Shown: positions 20,910 through 34,314 of the stretch, piece by piece
Position numbering within the stretch: the first letter of the stretch is position 1
Layout: each line of letters begins with the position of its first letter
From: Haberlea rhodopensis
Taxonomy: Eukaryota; Streptophyta; Magnoliopsida; Lamiales; Gesneriaceae
Reading direction: 5' to 3'
Assembly: GCA_907163345.1 (NCBI GenBank)
Contig: CAJQUN010000001.1
Coordinates: forward strand, 5,270,001 to 5,334,000
Length of the DNA: 64,000 nucleotides
Notes under the pieces: generated by a model
Databases searched by the model: none
Told to the model about the DNA's origin: nothing
Seen by the model: only the letters and a program-made list of their open reading frames with translations
Made by a program: the position numbers and the translations under genes

Positions 20910-23204
20910 TGTGATGCCTGTGAATTAATGATGTTAATCCCGGTGTGGTAATGACCCTCAATGGATTTTAACTGTGGCAATTATGAATTAATTGCGGTAT
21001 TGGAACACCCGAGGATGTTAAATCGAGTATTTGGGATCGTTGGATCCAAATGTTGAGATTGTATTCTCATCGTGGTGAAAAACCTTGGAATTGGGTTTTT
21101 GGTGGGATCTGGGGTCCGGAGTACTTTGTGCTGGGGCTGGTAATGGAAATAAAGATTGAGAGGTAATTATTGAACACATATGATTTTTAATGAGTCATGA
21201 TGTATTTGTGGAGGACTTGGAATTTTTTAGACTTGGTACTATATATATGCCAAGAGGGTACTATATATGTCAAGAGGGCTCGGTGTGTATCCATTTTTCC
21301 TCTCTCTCTCTCTCCTCTTCCACCTCTCTTCCCCCATTTTCCCAAACCATCCTTTTCTCCTCCCATGGAAGAATCGAGCAAGGCTCGATCTCGGAGCTGG
21401 ATTTCTCGAAGAAGAGTTGGTAATCTTCTTCCCCTCGTGTTTACCTTCGTTTTGATTATGGTAATATGGTTTTTGATTAATGTGTTGGGTTTGGAATTTG
21501 GGGATTTTTGGTAAAAATCTTAAAGTTTGTTATTGGAGTTTTTAATGGGTTTTATTGGAGTATTTGAAGTGTTGAAGGTGAAGGGGGTGTTGATTTTGAG
21601 TTTGGGTGTCAAAAACACAATTGAAGCTCGAGTTTTTCGGAAAATCGCAGGTCGCGATCGATCGCGGCTTGGTGCCGATCGCTCGCGACGAGATTCTGAA
21701 ATTTGGAGAAGATGCACAATGCTGGCGATCGATCGCCAAGTCTCAGCGATCATGGCCACTGGATTGCGCGATCGATCGAGATGAAATAGTCGATCGACCG
21801 CGGCTCGAAGTTTTTTGAAATTTTGGAAAAAAGTCAGGATTTTGGAATCGAGGTTTAATTAGCCGATTTTCGGGGCATTGTCTACATTCCAATGGGAATG
21901 TTATACTTTTAAAATGAAATGGTTGGAGCCAAATTTTAATAAGAAAATGGAATACTCGATTGAGTAATTGGTTAAACTTTGTACAACTTAAAATAGAATA
22001 TTTTGGGTATTATTCATGCTTAGCCCGAAGTCTTTTAAATGGTAAATCGTCAAGGAATTGACGATATATTTGGAGGTTGTAAACGTGCTTGGGCACGTGG
22101 TTGCATGCTTATATGTGATTGTGAGTTATTTTATGTGGTAGCACATAATTCATCGGGTCGCGGGACTCAGTCAAGGTTTGGTTCGGTCAACGGAATCATA
22201 AAGTACGTGTAACGTACGGGCATTCATAGATATATATATATATTATTGTCATGTGTATGAATAATATATGGTTGTTGCAACCACTTGATATGCATTTGGA
22301 ATTATATGGTGCCGCTTTTGAACGAGTAATGATTGGGATGATGTCGCTGTTGAGCGAACATCGGCTATGTCGCCGCCGCTGTTGAGCGTGCGTGAGATTA
22401 AAATGCCGCTATTGTAGAGCGAGCGATGAAATAGAACTATGGAACCATTAGTGAGATATATGGAATATCTGTAATCATTGTTTAATGATTTGATTTTATT
22501 GATTATTGTATCGGTATATGGGGAACGGTTTAGTTAATCAATGTAATGATTAACTGTCATTTGAGAATTTGATGGTTTTGGTTATTTTGAGAACAGGAAC
22601 ATCACAGGGGATCCCGGATGAGGATGATACTATCCAGGGAGTATCATTTAAAATTCATGGCATTTACATTCTGTAAATTATGAATTGTAATATTATGATT
22701 ATTGGATTGTGGTATTGGTATGCTCACCTCGTGTGGGGGCTGTTTCTGTTGGGACAGGTGAACAGGTACATCGATGGCTTTGGAGTTGAGCTCGAGCTGT
22801 TGGTTGGAGGTACTTCCAGGATCGAAGTACCAGAGCTGGTATTGAGTATGATATTTATACATTAGATACACATATACTTATTCAATGCTCGGATGTGAGC
22901 AGTATTATGTGTATATGGTTTGTATAAAAAGGCAAGGGCCTTTCTCTTTTCATTTATATGTTGCATGCAATTAATTAGGAATTGCAAAATGAATTGAGAA
23001 CATATTAGTGTATTACAAGGGTGCATGATATGTTAAATGGACTTGGTTGTGGGAATTCGGACATTATATGGAATAATGTAAGAAATTTTATTTTGACATG
23101 TTTTGTCATATGATAGCAAGTGGCTTTCCCCTTTATATGATTGTATGCACTAAATGCATGGGTTAATACGCTAATAACGGGTTAAGGACACATGGGTCTT
23201 TACA
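20910..23204 (+). repeat. LARD1 5' LTR (2295 bp)
   Basis: Near copy of 36293-38716. It differs by a duplicated TATA module (21236-21278), by fewer GATCGATCG palindromes (21650-21800), and by scattered substitutions and small indels. It contains CGCT...AGCG hairpin motifs at 22310-22420. Confidence 0.92.
21236..21278 (+). promoter_or_regulatory. Probable LTR core promoter, TATA module duplicated
   Basis: GGTACTATATATATGCCAAG is followed directly by a second GGTACTATATATGTCAAGAG. A pyrimidine-rich (TC)n patch at 21298-21325 then precedes the transcribed region. The 3' LTR has a single TATA module at 36619-36640. The placement upstream of a Y-patch suggests the start of the element's transcript. 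Confidence 0.55.
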
Positions 23205-25576
23205 TTAGTCGTATCAGAGCACTGGTTTGCTCTTTGGGGCTGTTGATGGCCTAGAAACATGTTAATGGGATAATTATATGGCATGACATTATGGAACCGT
23301 AATATAATCTGTTGATTATGATTCTGAGTTGTGGTACAGGGACAACCAAGGGGAGCATCTTTGAATGCATTGGAATACAGGAAGTACCTTGTATTCATGG
23401 TTTATGCGTTTACTCATTATAATCATATTGTGATGAATATGGATTATTATATGCTCATGGTTTGGGGTTGTTCCTATAGGTACGCTTGAGCATGGAGGGC
23501 TAAGGCCAAGGTTGACGGGCACCAAACGGTAACATGTATTTTATATACATCTTGAATTATGCATTGTGGTTGCATATATGTATTGGATGTTTGGTGCATG
23601 GCATGTGTAGTCATTGTTATACTCTAGTGATGATTTTAATGCTTTGCCGCCATCATTTGAAGCGATGATAGAATACTTGCCGCTGTCATATTGTAGCGAG
23701 GAAAGAATATTTGCCGCTAAAATGTTGAAGCGATGGTAAAATTCCGCATGTCGCATTTAAAGCGAGGTTATTCGATGCCGCTGATATGTCGAAGCGAGGG
23801 GTATTGTGCCGCGGTCATGACTAGCGATGTGCATTAAAATACACTGTTATAACAAGAATATCATTGGTGATTTATATGTACTCTGTATACATATTGGATT
23901 ATGCATTGTGGTTGCAGGTATAGATTGAATACTTGGTGAATATCCCATGACTCGTTGTTATGGACGAGTGGTGATTTTAATGCTTTGCCGTTGTCATTTG
24001 AAGTGATGATAGAATACTTGGCGCTGTCATATCGTAGCGAGGAAAGAATATTTGTCGCTAAATGTTGAAGCGAGGGAAAATGCCGCATGTCACATTTGAA
24101 GCGAGGTTATTCGATGCCGCTGATATGTTGAAGCGAGGGGTATTAGTGCCGCGGTCATGATAAGCGATGTGCATTAAAATACACTGCTATAACAAGGCTA
24201 GAAATTGGATATTCTATTGGCGATGATTCATGCCGCCGGGTATTATATATAGCGATGGTTCATTCCTCTATTCTATTGGCGATGGTTCATGCCGCCGGGT
24301 ATATATATAGCGATGATTCATTCCGCTATTCTATTGGCGATGGTTTATGCCGCCGGGTATCTATATATAACGATGGTTCATTATGCTATTTTATTGGCGA
24401 TGGTTCATGCCGCCGGGTATTATATATAGCGATGATTCATTCCGTTATTCTATTGGCGATGGTTCATGCCACCGGGTATATATATAGCGATGGTTCATTC
24501 CGTTATTCTATTGGCGATGGTGCATGCCGCCGGGTATTATATAGCGATGGTACATTCCGCTACATCTATTGGCGATGGTTCATGCCGCCGGGTATTATAT
24601 AGCGATGGTACATTCCGCTACATCTATTGGCGATGGGTCATGCCGCCGGGTATCTATATAGCGATGTTTCCGCTATTCTATTGGCGATGATTCATGCCGC
24701 CGGGTATCTATATAGCGACGGTTCATTCCGCTATTCTATTGGCGATGGTTTATGCCGCCGGATATATATAGCGGTGGTTCATTCCGCTAGTTCTATGGCG
24801 ATGGTTCATGCCGCCGGATATATATGTTGATGGTTCATGCCGCCGGCTGTATGTAGCGAAGTTTCATTCCGCTGATTCTATGGCGATATTTTATACCGCT
24901 GACTCTACGGCGAGGGATCATGCCGCTGATTTTATAACGTTGGGTTATGCCGCTATCTACGTAGCACGGGATTGTGCCGCCCACGAGCTATGGGTGTTGA
25001 TTGTGTTCCGCTATTGGACGACGGAGACAGGTATGCAGCTATCTTGTTAGCGATGAGTTATGGTATATTGCTATTTTGTTAGCATTATTGTTGATGTCAT
25101 GTGTTGACATGTACCGTCACATGATGACGATGACATAGAGGATGGTCTATGTGGACGGCTGCCGTCGTTACGATGAAAAATACAGTTAGGTGTATGTATT
25201 TAGTCGCATGGTTTGAGTGGCAATGATGGGCACATGATAGTGTCTGAGTCACTGGTTGACGAGACCATTATGCCGAGCAGGTTTGCTCGATGAATTATTG
25301 AATGCGCCGTACAGGAAGTGTACCGCAACACACATTTGAGGTAAATATTTTACGAGTAGTGGTACCTTTGGGTATACTCGTTGGGATGACTATGGCCACG
25401 TGACTGGTGGTAAGAGTAGTTGTTGAGGAAACTACTTGCATTTACCGATGTGACGTATGGTAGACATGGTCACACCCACACATGAAAGTGTGGGATAAAT
25501 CCTAATGGATTAAGATTGCCTTGTGGTTGAGTAAGGACACCGGGATGTCCGTTATGCATAGATATTAGAGGAATAT
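23205..25576 (+). other. LARD1 internal domain, first part (non-coding)
   Basis: No ORF with a recognisable domain. It contains a ~330-bp tandem duplication (about 23541-23860 and 23865-24190) and then a 58-60-bp satellite-like array. Short motifs of the form CCGCT...AGCGA occur throughout. Confidence 0.85.
24200..24985 (+). repeat. Tandem array, 58-60-bp units, in LARD1
   Basis: About twelve units marked by GCCGCCGGGTAT (first at 24232, then 24291, 24349, 24409, 24468, 24526, 24584, 24642, 24696, 24753, 24811). The last units degenerate. Each unit holds AGCGATGGTTCATTCCGCT, whose AGCG and CGCT ends can pair. Long open frames through the array are a by-product of the repeat. Confidence 0.9.
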
Positions 25577-27816
25577 TGTGACGGCCCGCCCAGATGGGTC
25601 GCTCGCCGTATTCAATTTCTTGAATACAAGGCTTCACTCAATTCAAAATCTTGTTATCACTTTGAACTTATATTTAGCGGAAACGTTTTTATTCTTATCG
25701 GATGTTTAACTTAGTAATTTTTACCCGTGACTTTTAACTTAGAAAAAAATTTGGGCAGAGTCTCCTCTTAAAAATTGTGCCCTGTGATCTACCAGATCAC
25801 TACAACCACAATAATAAAATCATAAAATCCAAATGACTAAACCCAAATAAGTCTCAATATCCAAAAACAAACTACATTCATAATAAAATACTACATATCC
25901 TCAAAATAAAACATAACCTCACAATATCATTAAACTTTTCCTTTAATAACTAATTATCCTCAGCATCATCTAAGTCTTCAACTCCATCTGTAATATGTCA
26001 CATTACAGGTAAAGGTAAGTTGCAGCATTTTATAGTAAGCATAATAAACATTTGATAAAAAGTCAAAAACATCATTTTTCATAATGTGACGAAAAATAAT
26101 ATATTTTCATATCCAAAATAACTTTCACACATATATCATATATGGTTTAATCCGAACAGTCAACGAAGCTAAATTTCACAAAACGGAATCATAACGGAAA
26201 TAACTGTTCAAATAACCAACGAAACATAATGGAAACAAATAACAATATCATATAATGTTTTAACATTATAGAATTAATCATTAAACATAGCCATGCTGAA
26301 ATGAAATAAATGCATACTCAAATATGGATGTGACACAATGATATCATTCCAGACTATATCGACAGATATTATACCCTCTCTGTCTTCGGGCAAAACGAAA
26401 TGCGTTTCTTTATTCTCGTCGCCAACGAGCCGAAAGTATGCGCGTTTTTACCCTCGTCGCAATGCGAGACACAACGAAACGAAATGATCCACAGTTCACA
26501 AACCTCAAATCATATTCATTGAATCAAAACAAGCATGGTATTTTAAAATAGTTTTTCACACAATAAAATGCTATTCAAAATTCCCTTTTTCAACAAAATC
26601 ACATTTCTATCAAAAATCATTTCTTTCAAATTAACCTTGCATGCTTACTATCCCAAAACATTTCAAAAATAAATAACAAAAAAATACTTAAAATAATTTG
26701 CGGAAAATGCAACTCCCTTTACGTACCTCGAATCTTCTTAACAATGTTCAAGCTACAAACCTTCCCACAATCTCCGATATGTCAAGGATTTCCTATTATC
26801 CATTTCAACATTATCAAAACCATATCTAATTAACTTAGTTCTAACACAATCTAACCAAATCCTAACTCTTATATTATTCAACACCATTTTCGAATTAACA
26901 TACAAAACTTCAGAATATGCTTCGAAATTCCTTAAAATCCAGCATACAAATTTTCGAACAAATCACCATCTCCATTCTTCAAAAATTCAGTCTCATATTC
27001 GAACAAAATACCAGTTCAGTTCTTCAAAATCAAATAAAGATTTTCGATCCTAAATTTTAGAAAAAAACTTTCGAAAAACAATTCTTCAAATTTTCCAGAA
27101 AACCTTCGAACAAGGCAGTACCACTTTTCGAACTCCATTCCAGAAATTTTCGAACTTAATCCTTAAAACTTTGTTCTTGACAAATTAAACCCCTAAAACT
27201 ACAATTTATATCCAACTAACCTAAACACAACAATTAAAATCGAACCAGAAAAAAATAAAATCGAAAACAGTACTTAAAATCGAAAACAGAAAGAATTTCG
27301 AAAAAAATTCGAATTTCATACCAATTGGTGTCCAAATCCGAATTCCTCTTGATTGCTTGCTATTACTCGAATTTGAAAGTGATTTCCGAAGCAAAAATCG
27401 AAACCCACAAATCTGGAATTTACTTTCGGATTTTACAACACAGACGGAAATGGATATTTGTTGGTAGAACTTAAATAAAGGTTTATGGTTCTTTTCGGTT
27501 ACAACATAGTATGCGAAAGGTTGAGGAAAATTGATCGATTTCAACGAGGAAGAAGGAGCGAGAAACGAAGGTAACGGCTGAAATGAAGATGAACAGCGAA
27601 CAAAAGAAAGAAGGAACAAATCTGAAAACATTTTGACAAAATAAATCTGTTCTCATTTTTTAACTACTATTATTATCATTAAAAATATTATTATCATTAT
27701 TCCTATTATTAGATATTATTATTATTTATTTCTTATTTATAATTATTATTAATAATATAATTTATAACTTACACAATATTTGGGTCCATAAATTCCTTAA
27801 AAATGCAGTCATTACA
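25577..27816 (-). repeat. Tekay-like 3' LTR
   Basis: The left copy on the plus strand is the 3' LTR for this minus-strand element. A 136-codon minus-strand ORF (27221-27631) lies inside and is repeated in the other LTR. It has no recognisable domain and is probably transcript leader sequence. Confidence 0.95.
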
Positions 27817-27829
27817 ATCTCCATACATT

Positions 27830-30800
27830 CTAAAAAGTTTCGTCCTCGAAACTTGCATTGCATTTTACATCTGGATATTTAGCATATAGTTCTTCTTCTT
27901 TTTCCCATGTTGCTTCATCAGGTGAATGATTACTCCACTGAACCTTAACAAAATGAATTGTCTTAGTTCGTAGAATTCTCTCTTGACGGTCGAGTATCTT
28001 GATAGGATATTTTGAATATGTGCATTCCTTCGATATCTCAATCTCTGTTGCCTTAAGCACATGACTTTCATCTGGAACATACTTCCTGAGCATCGAGACG
28101 TGAAATACATTATGTACTCGATCTAGTTCCGGAGGTAGAGCAAGTCGATATGCCAACGTTCCTATTCTTTCCAGAATTTCATATGGTCCAATGAATCTCG
28201 GACTTAACTTCCCATGCTTGCCAAACCTCATTACTCCTCTGAATGGTGAGACTTTCAGGTATACCTTATCTCCTTGCTGAAATTCTAAATCTCGTCTACG
28301 AACATCAGCCCAACTTTTCTGTCGACTCTGAGCTGTAAGTAATCTCTGTTTGATGATGGAAACTTTTTCATTTGTGAGTTTGATCAACTCTGGTCCTTCC
28401 AATACTTTCTCTCCAACATCGAACCAACACTGTGGTGTTCGACATTTCTTCCCATACAAAGCTTCAAATGGTGCCATTTGAATACTGGATTGATAACTGT
28501 TATTGTACACAAACTCTGCCAGTTTCAGATGACGATCCCACTGTCCTTGAAAATCCAAAATACATGTTCTAAGTAAATCCTCGAGGATCTGAATCGTTCT
28601 CTCAGACTGTCCGTCTGTCTGTGGATGGAAAGCTGTACTGTATTTCAAATTTGTTCCCAACACAGATTGTAAACTCTTCCAGAATTGTGAAGTGAATCGA
28701 GCATCTCGATCAGATATGATACTAACTGGTATCCCGTGCAAACATACCACTTGATCAATGTAAAGCCGTGCTAAATCATTCATTGATGTGGTCTTCTTCA
28801 TCGGTATAAAGTGAGCACACTTAGTAAGTCGATCAACAATAACCCAAACTGAATCTTTTTGTGTCATAGTCTTGGGTAATCCGGTCACAAAGTCCATAGT
28901 AATATGCTCCCATTTCCAATTTGGTATATCCAAGTTTCTCAGTGTCCCTGCTGGCTTTTGTCTTCCGACTTTCACTTGTTGACACACTAAACACTTAGAC
29001 ACAAACTTTACGACATCTTGCTTCATTCCTGGCCACCAAAATAATTGTTTCATATCTTGATACATTTTATTCTATCCTGGATGCATGGCCAATATTGTCT
29101 GATGTGAATCTTGTAAAACTTCGCCCCTGAGCGTTGATACAGCTGGAACGAATAGTCTATCATTGAATCTCAAAGTCCCATCTTCATGCATTCTAAAATT
29201 TTCTTGGTTTGATTGAGCCTTTTGTGATAAAGTCTGCCGCATAGGATCCTTTGATTGTGCTTCCTTAATCCTGAGAATAAGATCAGGTTGCACCATGAGA
29301 TTAAACAACATCGTCGTCCCGTTTGGGTCGTCTCTTGATCCAACATTCAGATTTAACTTTGACATCTCGTCAATGAGTTTCTGTTGCGTAGTCAATAGCA
29401 TTGATCCGTAACTCTTCCTGCTTAATGCATCTGCTACCGCATTACTCTTTCCAGGATGGTAGTGCAATTTCACATCATAGTCCTTGATCAGCTCTAACCA
29501 TCTTCTCTGTCTCATATTCAACTCCTTTTGAGTAAAAATATACTTTAAACTCTTGTGATCAGTGTAGATATCACATGTGGTTCCGTACAAGTAGTGACGC
29601 CATAATTTCAGTGCAAAAACAACTGCTGCCAGTTCCAGATCATGAGTGGGGTACCTTATTTCGTGTTCTTTCAACTGTCGTGAAGCATATGCAATCACCT
29701 TTCCATTTTGCATAAGCACACAACCTAACCCTTCTTTTGATGCATCACTGTAGATACAAAATCCTTCATGTCCATCTGGCAGTGTAAGGATTGGTGCCGA
29801 CACAAGTAAATCTTTCAACTTCTCAAAACTTGTCTGACACTTAGAATCTCATTCAAACTTTACTCCATTTCTAGTTAACTTTGTAAGGGGTAATGCAACT
29901 CGAGAAAATCCTTCCACAAATTTTCGGTAATATCCAGCCAATCCCAGAAAACTTCGAATTTCTGTTACTGACGTCGGAACTTTCCAACTGGTAATGGCTT
30001 GAATCTTTGCTGAGTCTACTCGGATTCCTTGAGTACCAATGATGTGTCCAAGAAATGATACAGAATCCAACCAGAAGTCACATTTCTCGAACTTTGCAAA
30101 TAATTGATGTTGTCGTAGTCTCTCCAATGTCATCTTCAAATGTTCTTCATGTTCTTCCTTTGATTTAGAATAGATCAATATATCATCAATGAATACTATG
30201 ATGAATTTATCGAGCCATTCTCGAAATACGTGATTCATTGATGCCATAAATGTTGCAGGTGCATTCGTAAGTCCGAAAGGTATCACCAGAAATTCATAAT
30301 GTCCATATCTGGTTCGAAATGCAGTTTTGTGAATATCCTGTTCTTTGATTCTGAGTTGATGATACTCAGATCTCAAATCAATCTTCGAGAATATTTGTGC
30401 ACCTTGTAATTGATCGAACAAATCGTCAATCCTTGGTAGCGGATATTTATTCTTCACAGTGATTCGATTCAACTCCCTGTAGTCGATGCACATTCTCATG
30501 CTGCCGTCCTTTTTCTTTACAAACAATACCGGTGCTCCCCAAGGTGACACACTAGGCCTTATGAAACCTTTATCTTGAAGTTCCTTCAATTGTCCTTTCA
30601 ATTCTTTTAGCTCTGCTGGTGCCATCCTGTAAGGTGCTTTGGATATCGATTCTGATCCCGGAATAATATCAATAGAAAATTCCGTGCTTCGAATTGGTGG
30701 CAGTCCTGGCAAATCCTCTGGGAAAACATCTGAGAATTCTTTCACCGTACAAATCTTATTTATTTTTGCTTCCACTTCAGAGACATTGCCACAAAATCGT

Positions 30801-31804
30801 TCATGCAAGCTCACGCCTTGATAACAGATCTCTTTACCCGAATCCGTTTGTAGGGTTATGATCTTTCGGTAACAGTCAATGCGAGCCTTTGCACTACTCA
30901 ACCAATCCATTCCAAGAATTATGTCAAATTCTTTCATGTTGATGATGAGCAGGTTGGCTTTGAATTCTTCGCTTTCCACAATTAGTGTTACATCATTGCA
31001 TACATATTTAATTGTGAATGTCTTTCCTAATGGACTCAATACTTACATTAAATGTAACAGTGGACTGAAGTGCAAATCAAGTTTCTCCACACAAGATTCA
31101 GAGATAAATGAATTTGAAGCGCCAGAATCAAATAACACATAAACATCTTGCTTCAGGAATTTAAATTTACCTCCGATCAATTCATGATCCTCTTCAGTAC
31201 GGACATCATACAATCTAGTTGGATTGCGCTGTTGTTGTCCACGTGGTTGATTTGTTCCTGAGGTTTGTTTCAGACTCAAAAATTCATCTTCTTTAGCCAT
31301 TCGGACAGCGTCAGGAAAATATTGTTGCAGAAATTTCTCTCTAAAAATCGTCCAGGTAATGGAGTTTCGTTCCATACTTACTTCCACTGAGGTCCACCAA
31401 TGCTTTGCATTTCCTTCCAGAAATGGAGTCACCAATGTAACTTTTTCTCCATCAGCAATATTTATAGCCTTCATTAATTCTTCAATCTTAGTCAGCCATT
31501 CCTCAGCTTTCATTGGATCAGTCTCATTTCCAAAGTACGGTGGTCGGAGTGCCCGAAATCTCTCAAATTCAGTCCTTCTCTGTGTTTCCGGCTGTAGTGG
31601 TGCCGAAACAACATTTTGTTGCAACACTCCAGCTATGATGCGACATATGTTTGTGATGTCCACCCCATTCATTGATCCCACGTTTATATTTGGAACTCCA
31701 TCTTGACCTTGATTCACATTCCTATCTTGACCATCTCCTGAGTCGCGATTCGAGTCCTGCTCTTGGCTACGACTCTGATTGCTACTGGTTCTTCCTCTAG
31801 CCAT
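27830..31804 (-). pseudogene. Chromovirus gag-pol polyprotein with three in-frame stops
   Basis: One reading frame runs from ATG 31804 to TAG 27830-27832, about 1,325 codons. In order: gag capsid core (EWLTKIEELM, FREKFLQQYFPDAVR); protease (VLFDSGASNSFIS); reverse transcriptase (KKDGSMRMCIDYRELNR, FIDDILIYS, with Glu for the usual Gly in DLRSEYHQL); RNase H (CIYSDASKEGLGCVL, YTDHKSLKYIF); integrase (CLVCQQVK, then ISDRDARFTSQFW and HPQTDGQSERT of the D,D-35-E core); a GPY/F module (IGPYEILERIG); and a C-terminal chromodomain-like segment (PIKILDRQERILR, VQWSNHSPDEATWE). Stops are TAA 31043-31045, TGA 29849-29851 and TAG 29072-29074. The gag region between the capsid core and the protease has lost its CCHC zinc knuckle. 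This copy cannot make the full polyprotein. Confidence 0.95.
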
Positions 31805-32045
31805 TTGAAATCTTAAAATGTAAGTTTTATCGGAATAAATGTTACTCGTTAAAAGGAAACAAATAAAATGTTTAAAGCAAGTAAAAAAAAGTATGCACAT
31901 AAATTCAAACACACACACATATAAAATTCTAGGTACTGATTCAAACTTAACTCCATTACTCTAAATCCAAAATTTTTCCCAACAAGTCAAACCTAAATAA
32001 ACTTATTCTTAAAGGCAAAGGTCTAATCCCAAACATATAGACTAA

Positions 32046-32058
32046 GGCTCTGATACCA
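32046..32058 (-). other. Primer-binding site of the Tekay-like element
   Basis: On the minus strand this reads TGGTATCAGAGCC, the complement of the 3' end of initiator Met tRNA, two bases from the LTR edge. Confidence 0.9.
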
Positions 32059-32060
32059 AC

Positions 32061-34314
32061 TGTGACGGCCCGCCCAGATGGGTCGCCCGCCGTATTCAAT
32101 TTCTTGAATACAAGGCTTCACTCAATTCAAAATCTTGTTATCACTTTGAACTTATATTTAACGGAAACATTTTTATTCTTATCGGATGTTTAACTTAGTA
32201 ATTTTTACCCGTAAATTTTAACTTAGAAAAAAATTTGGGCAGAGTCTCATCTTAAAAATTGTTCCCTGTGATCTACCAGATCACTACAACCACAATAATA
32301 AAATCATAAAATCCAAATGACTAAACCCAAATAAGTCTCAATATCCAAAAACAAACTACATTCATAATAAAATACTACATATCCTCAAAATAAAACATAA
32401 CCTCACAATATCATTAAACTTTCCTTTAATAACTAATTATCCTCAGCATCATCTAAGTCTTCAACTCCATCTGTAATATGTCACATTACAGGTAAATGTA
32501 AGTTGCAGCATTTTATAGTAAGCATAATAAACATTTGATAAAAAGTCAAAAACATCATTTTTCATAATGTGACGAAAAATAATATATTTTCATATCCAAA
32601 ATAACTTTCACACATATATCATATATGGTTTAATCCGAACAGTCAACGAAGCTAAATTTCACAAAACGGAATCATAACGGAAATAACTGTTCAAATAACC
32701 AACGAAACATAACGGAAACAAATAACAATATCATATAATGTTTTAACATTATAGAATTAATCATTAAACATAGCCATGCTGAAATGAAACAAATGCATAC
32801 TCAAATATGGATGTGACACAATGATATCATTCCAGACTATACCCGCTGGAAGGGTATCGACAGATATTATACCCCCTCTGTCTTCGGGCAAAACGAAATG
32901 CGTTTCTTTATTCTCGTCGCCAACGAGCCGAAAGTATGCGCGTTTTTACCCTCGTCGCAATGCGAGACACAACGAAACGAAAATGATCCACAGTTCACAA
33001 ACCTCAAATCATATTCATTGAATCAAAACAAGCATGGCATTTTAAAATAGTTTTTCACACAATAAAATGCTATTCAAAATTCCCTTTTTCAACAAAATCA
33101 CATTTCTATCAAAAATCATTTCTTTCAAATTAACCTCGCATGCTTACTATCCCAAAACATTTCAAAAATAAATAACAAAAAAATACTTAAAATAATTTGC
33201 GGAAAATGCAACTCCCTTTACGTACCTCGAATCTTCTTAACAATGTTCAAGCTACAAACCTTCCCACAATCTCCGATATGTCAAGGATTTCCTATTATCC
33301 ATTTCAACATTATCAAAACCATATCTAATTAACTTAGTTCTAACACAATCTAACCAAATCCTAACTCTTATATTATTCAACACCATTTTCGAATTAACAT
33401 ACAAAACTTCAGAATATGCTTCGAAATTCCTTAAAATCCAGCATACAAATTTTCGAATAAATCACCATCTCCATTCTTCAAAAATTCAGTCTCATATTCG
33501 AACAAAATACCATTTCAGTTCTTCAAAATCAAATAAAGATTTTCGATCCTAAATTTTAGAAAAAAACTTTCGAAAAACAATTCTTCAAATTTTCCAGAAA
33601 ACCTTCGAACAAGGCAGTACCACTTTTCGAACTCCATTCCAGAAATTTTCGAACTTAATCCTTAAACTTTGTTCTTGACAAATTAAACCCCTAAAACTAC
33701 AATTTATATCCAACTAACCTAAACACAACAATTAAAATCGAACCAGAAAAAAATAAAATCGAAAACAGTACTTAAAATCGAAAACAGAAAGAATTTCGAA
33801 AAAAATTCGAATTTCATACCAATTGGTGTCCAAATCCGAATTCCTCTTGATTGCTTGCTATTACTCGAATTTGAAAGTGATTTCCGAAGCAAAAATCGAA
33901 ACCCACAAATCTGGAATTTACTTTCGGATTTTACAACACAGACGGAAATGGATATTTGTTGGTAGAACTTAAATAAAGGTTTATGGTTCTTTTCGGTTAC
34001 AACATAGTATGCGAAAGGTTGAGGAAAATTGATCGATTTCAGCGAGGAAGAAGGAGCGAGAAACGAAGGTAACGGCTGAAATGAAGATGAACAGCGAACA
34101 AAAGAAAGAAGGAACAAATCTGAAAACATTTTGACAAAATAAATTTGTTCTCATTTTTTAACTACTATTATTATCATTAAAAATATTATTATCATTATTC
34201 CTATTATTAGATATTATTATTATTTATTTCTTATTTATAATTATTATTAATAATATAATTTATAACTTACACAATATTTGGGTCCATAAATTCCTTAAAA
34301 ATGCAGTCATTACA
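32061..34314 (-). repeat. Tekay-like 5' LTR
   Basis: Right-hand copy, 2254 bp. It carries the same 136-codon LTR ORF (33719-34129) and an extra CCCGCTGGAAGGGT compared with the left copy. Confidence 0.95.

Larger units (their letters stand above)
25577..34314 (-). mobile_element. Young Tekay/Del-like chromovirus (Ty3)
   Basis: LTRs lie at 25577-27816 and 32061-34314, starting TGTGACGGCC and ending ATTACA. The perfect target duplication is AATAT (25572-25576 and 34315-34319). On the minus strand, the primer-binding site TGGTATCAGAGCC (32046-32058) sits two bases inside the 5' LTR. A weak purine tract (ATGGAGAT) precedes the 3' LTR. The LTRs are nearly identical apart from a few substitutions and a ~14-bp indel near 26358/32840, which implies recent insertion. 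It carries gag-pol in one frame, broken by three stop codons. It sits inside the internal domain of LARD1. Confidence 0.97.

Noticed and set aside
24255..25050. Series of overlapping ORFs rich in HAAGY and SIGDG repeats
   Set aside because: They arise from the 58-60-bp tandem array. Unit length is not a constant multiple of three and the frames drift.
27221..34129. Identical 136-codon ORFs in both Tekay LTRs (27221-27631 and 33719-34129)
   Set aside because: The two copies match because the LTRs are young. There is no recognisable domain, and the position is in the transcript leader.
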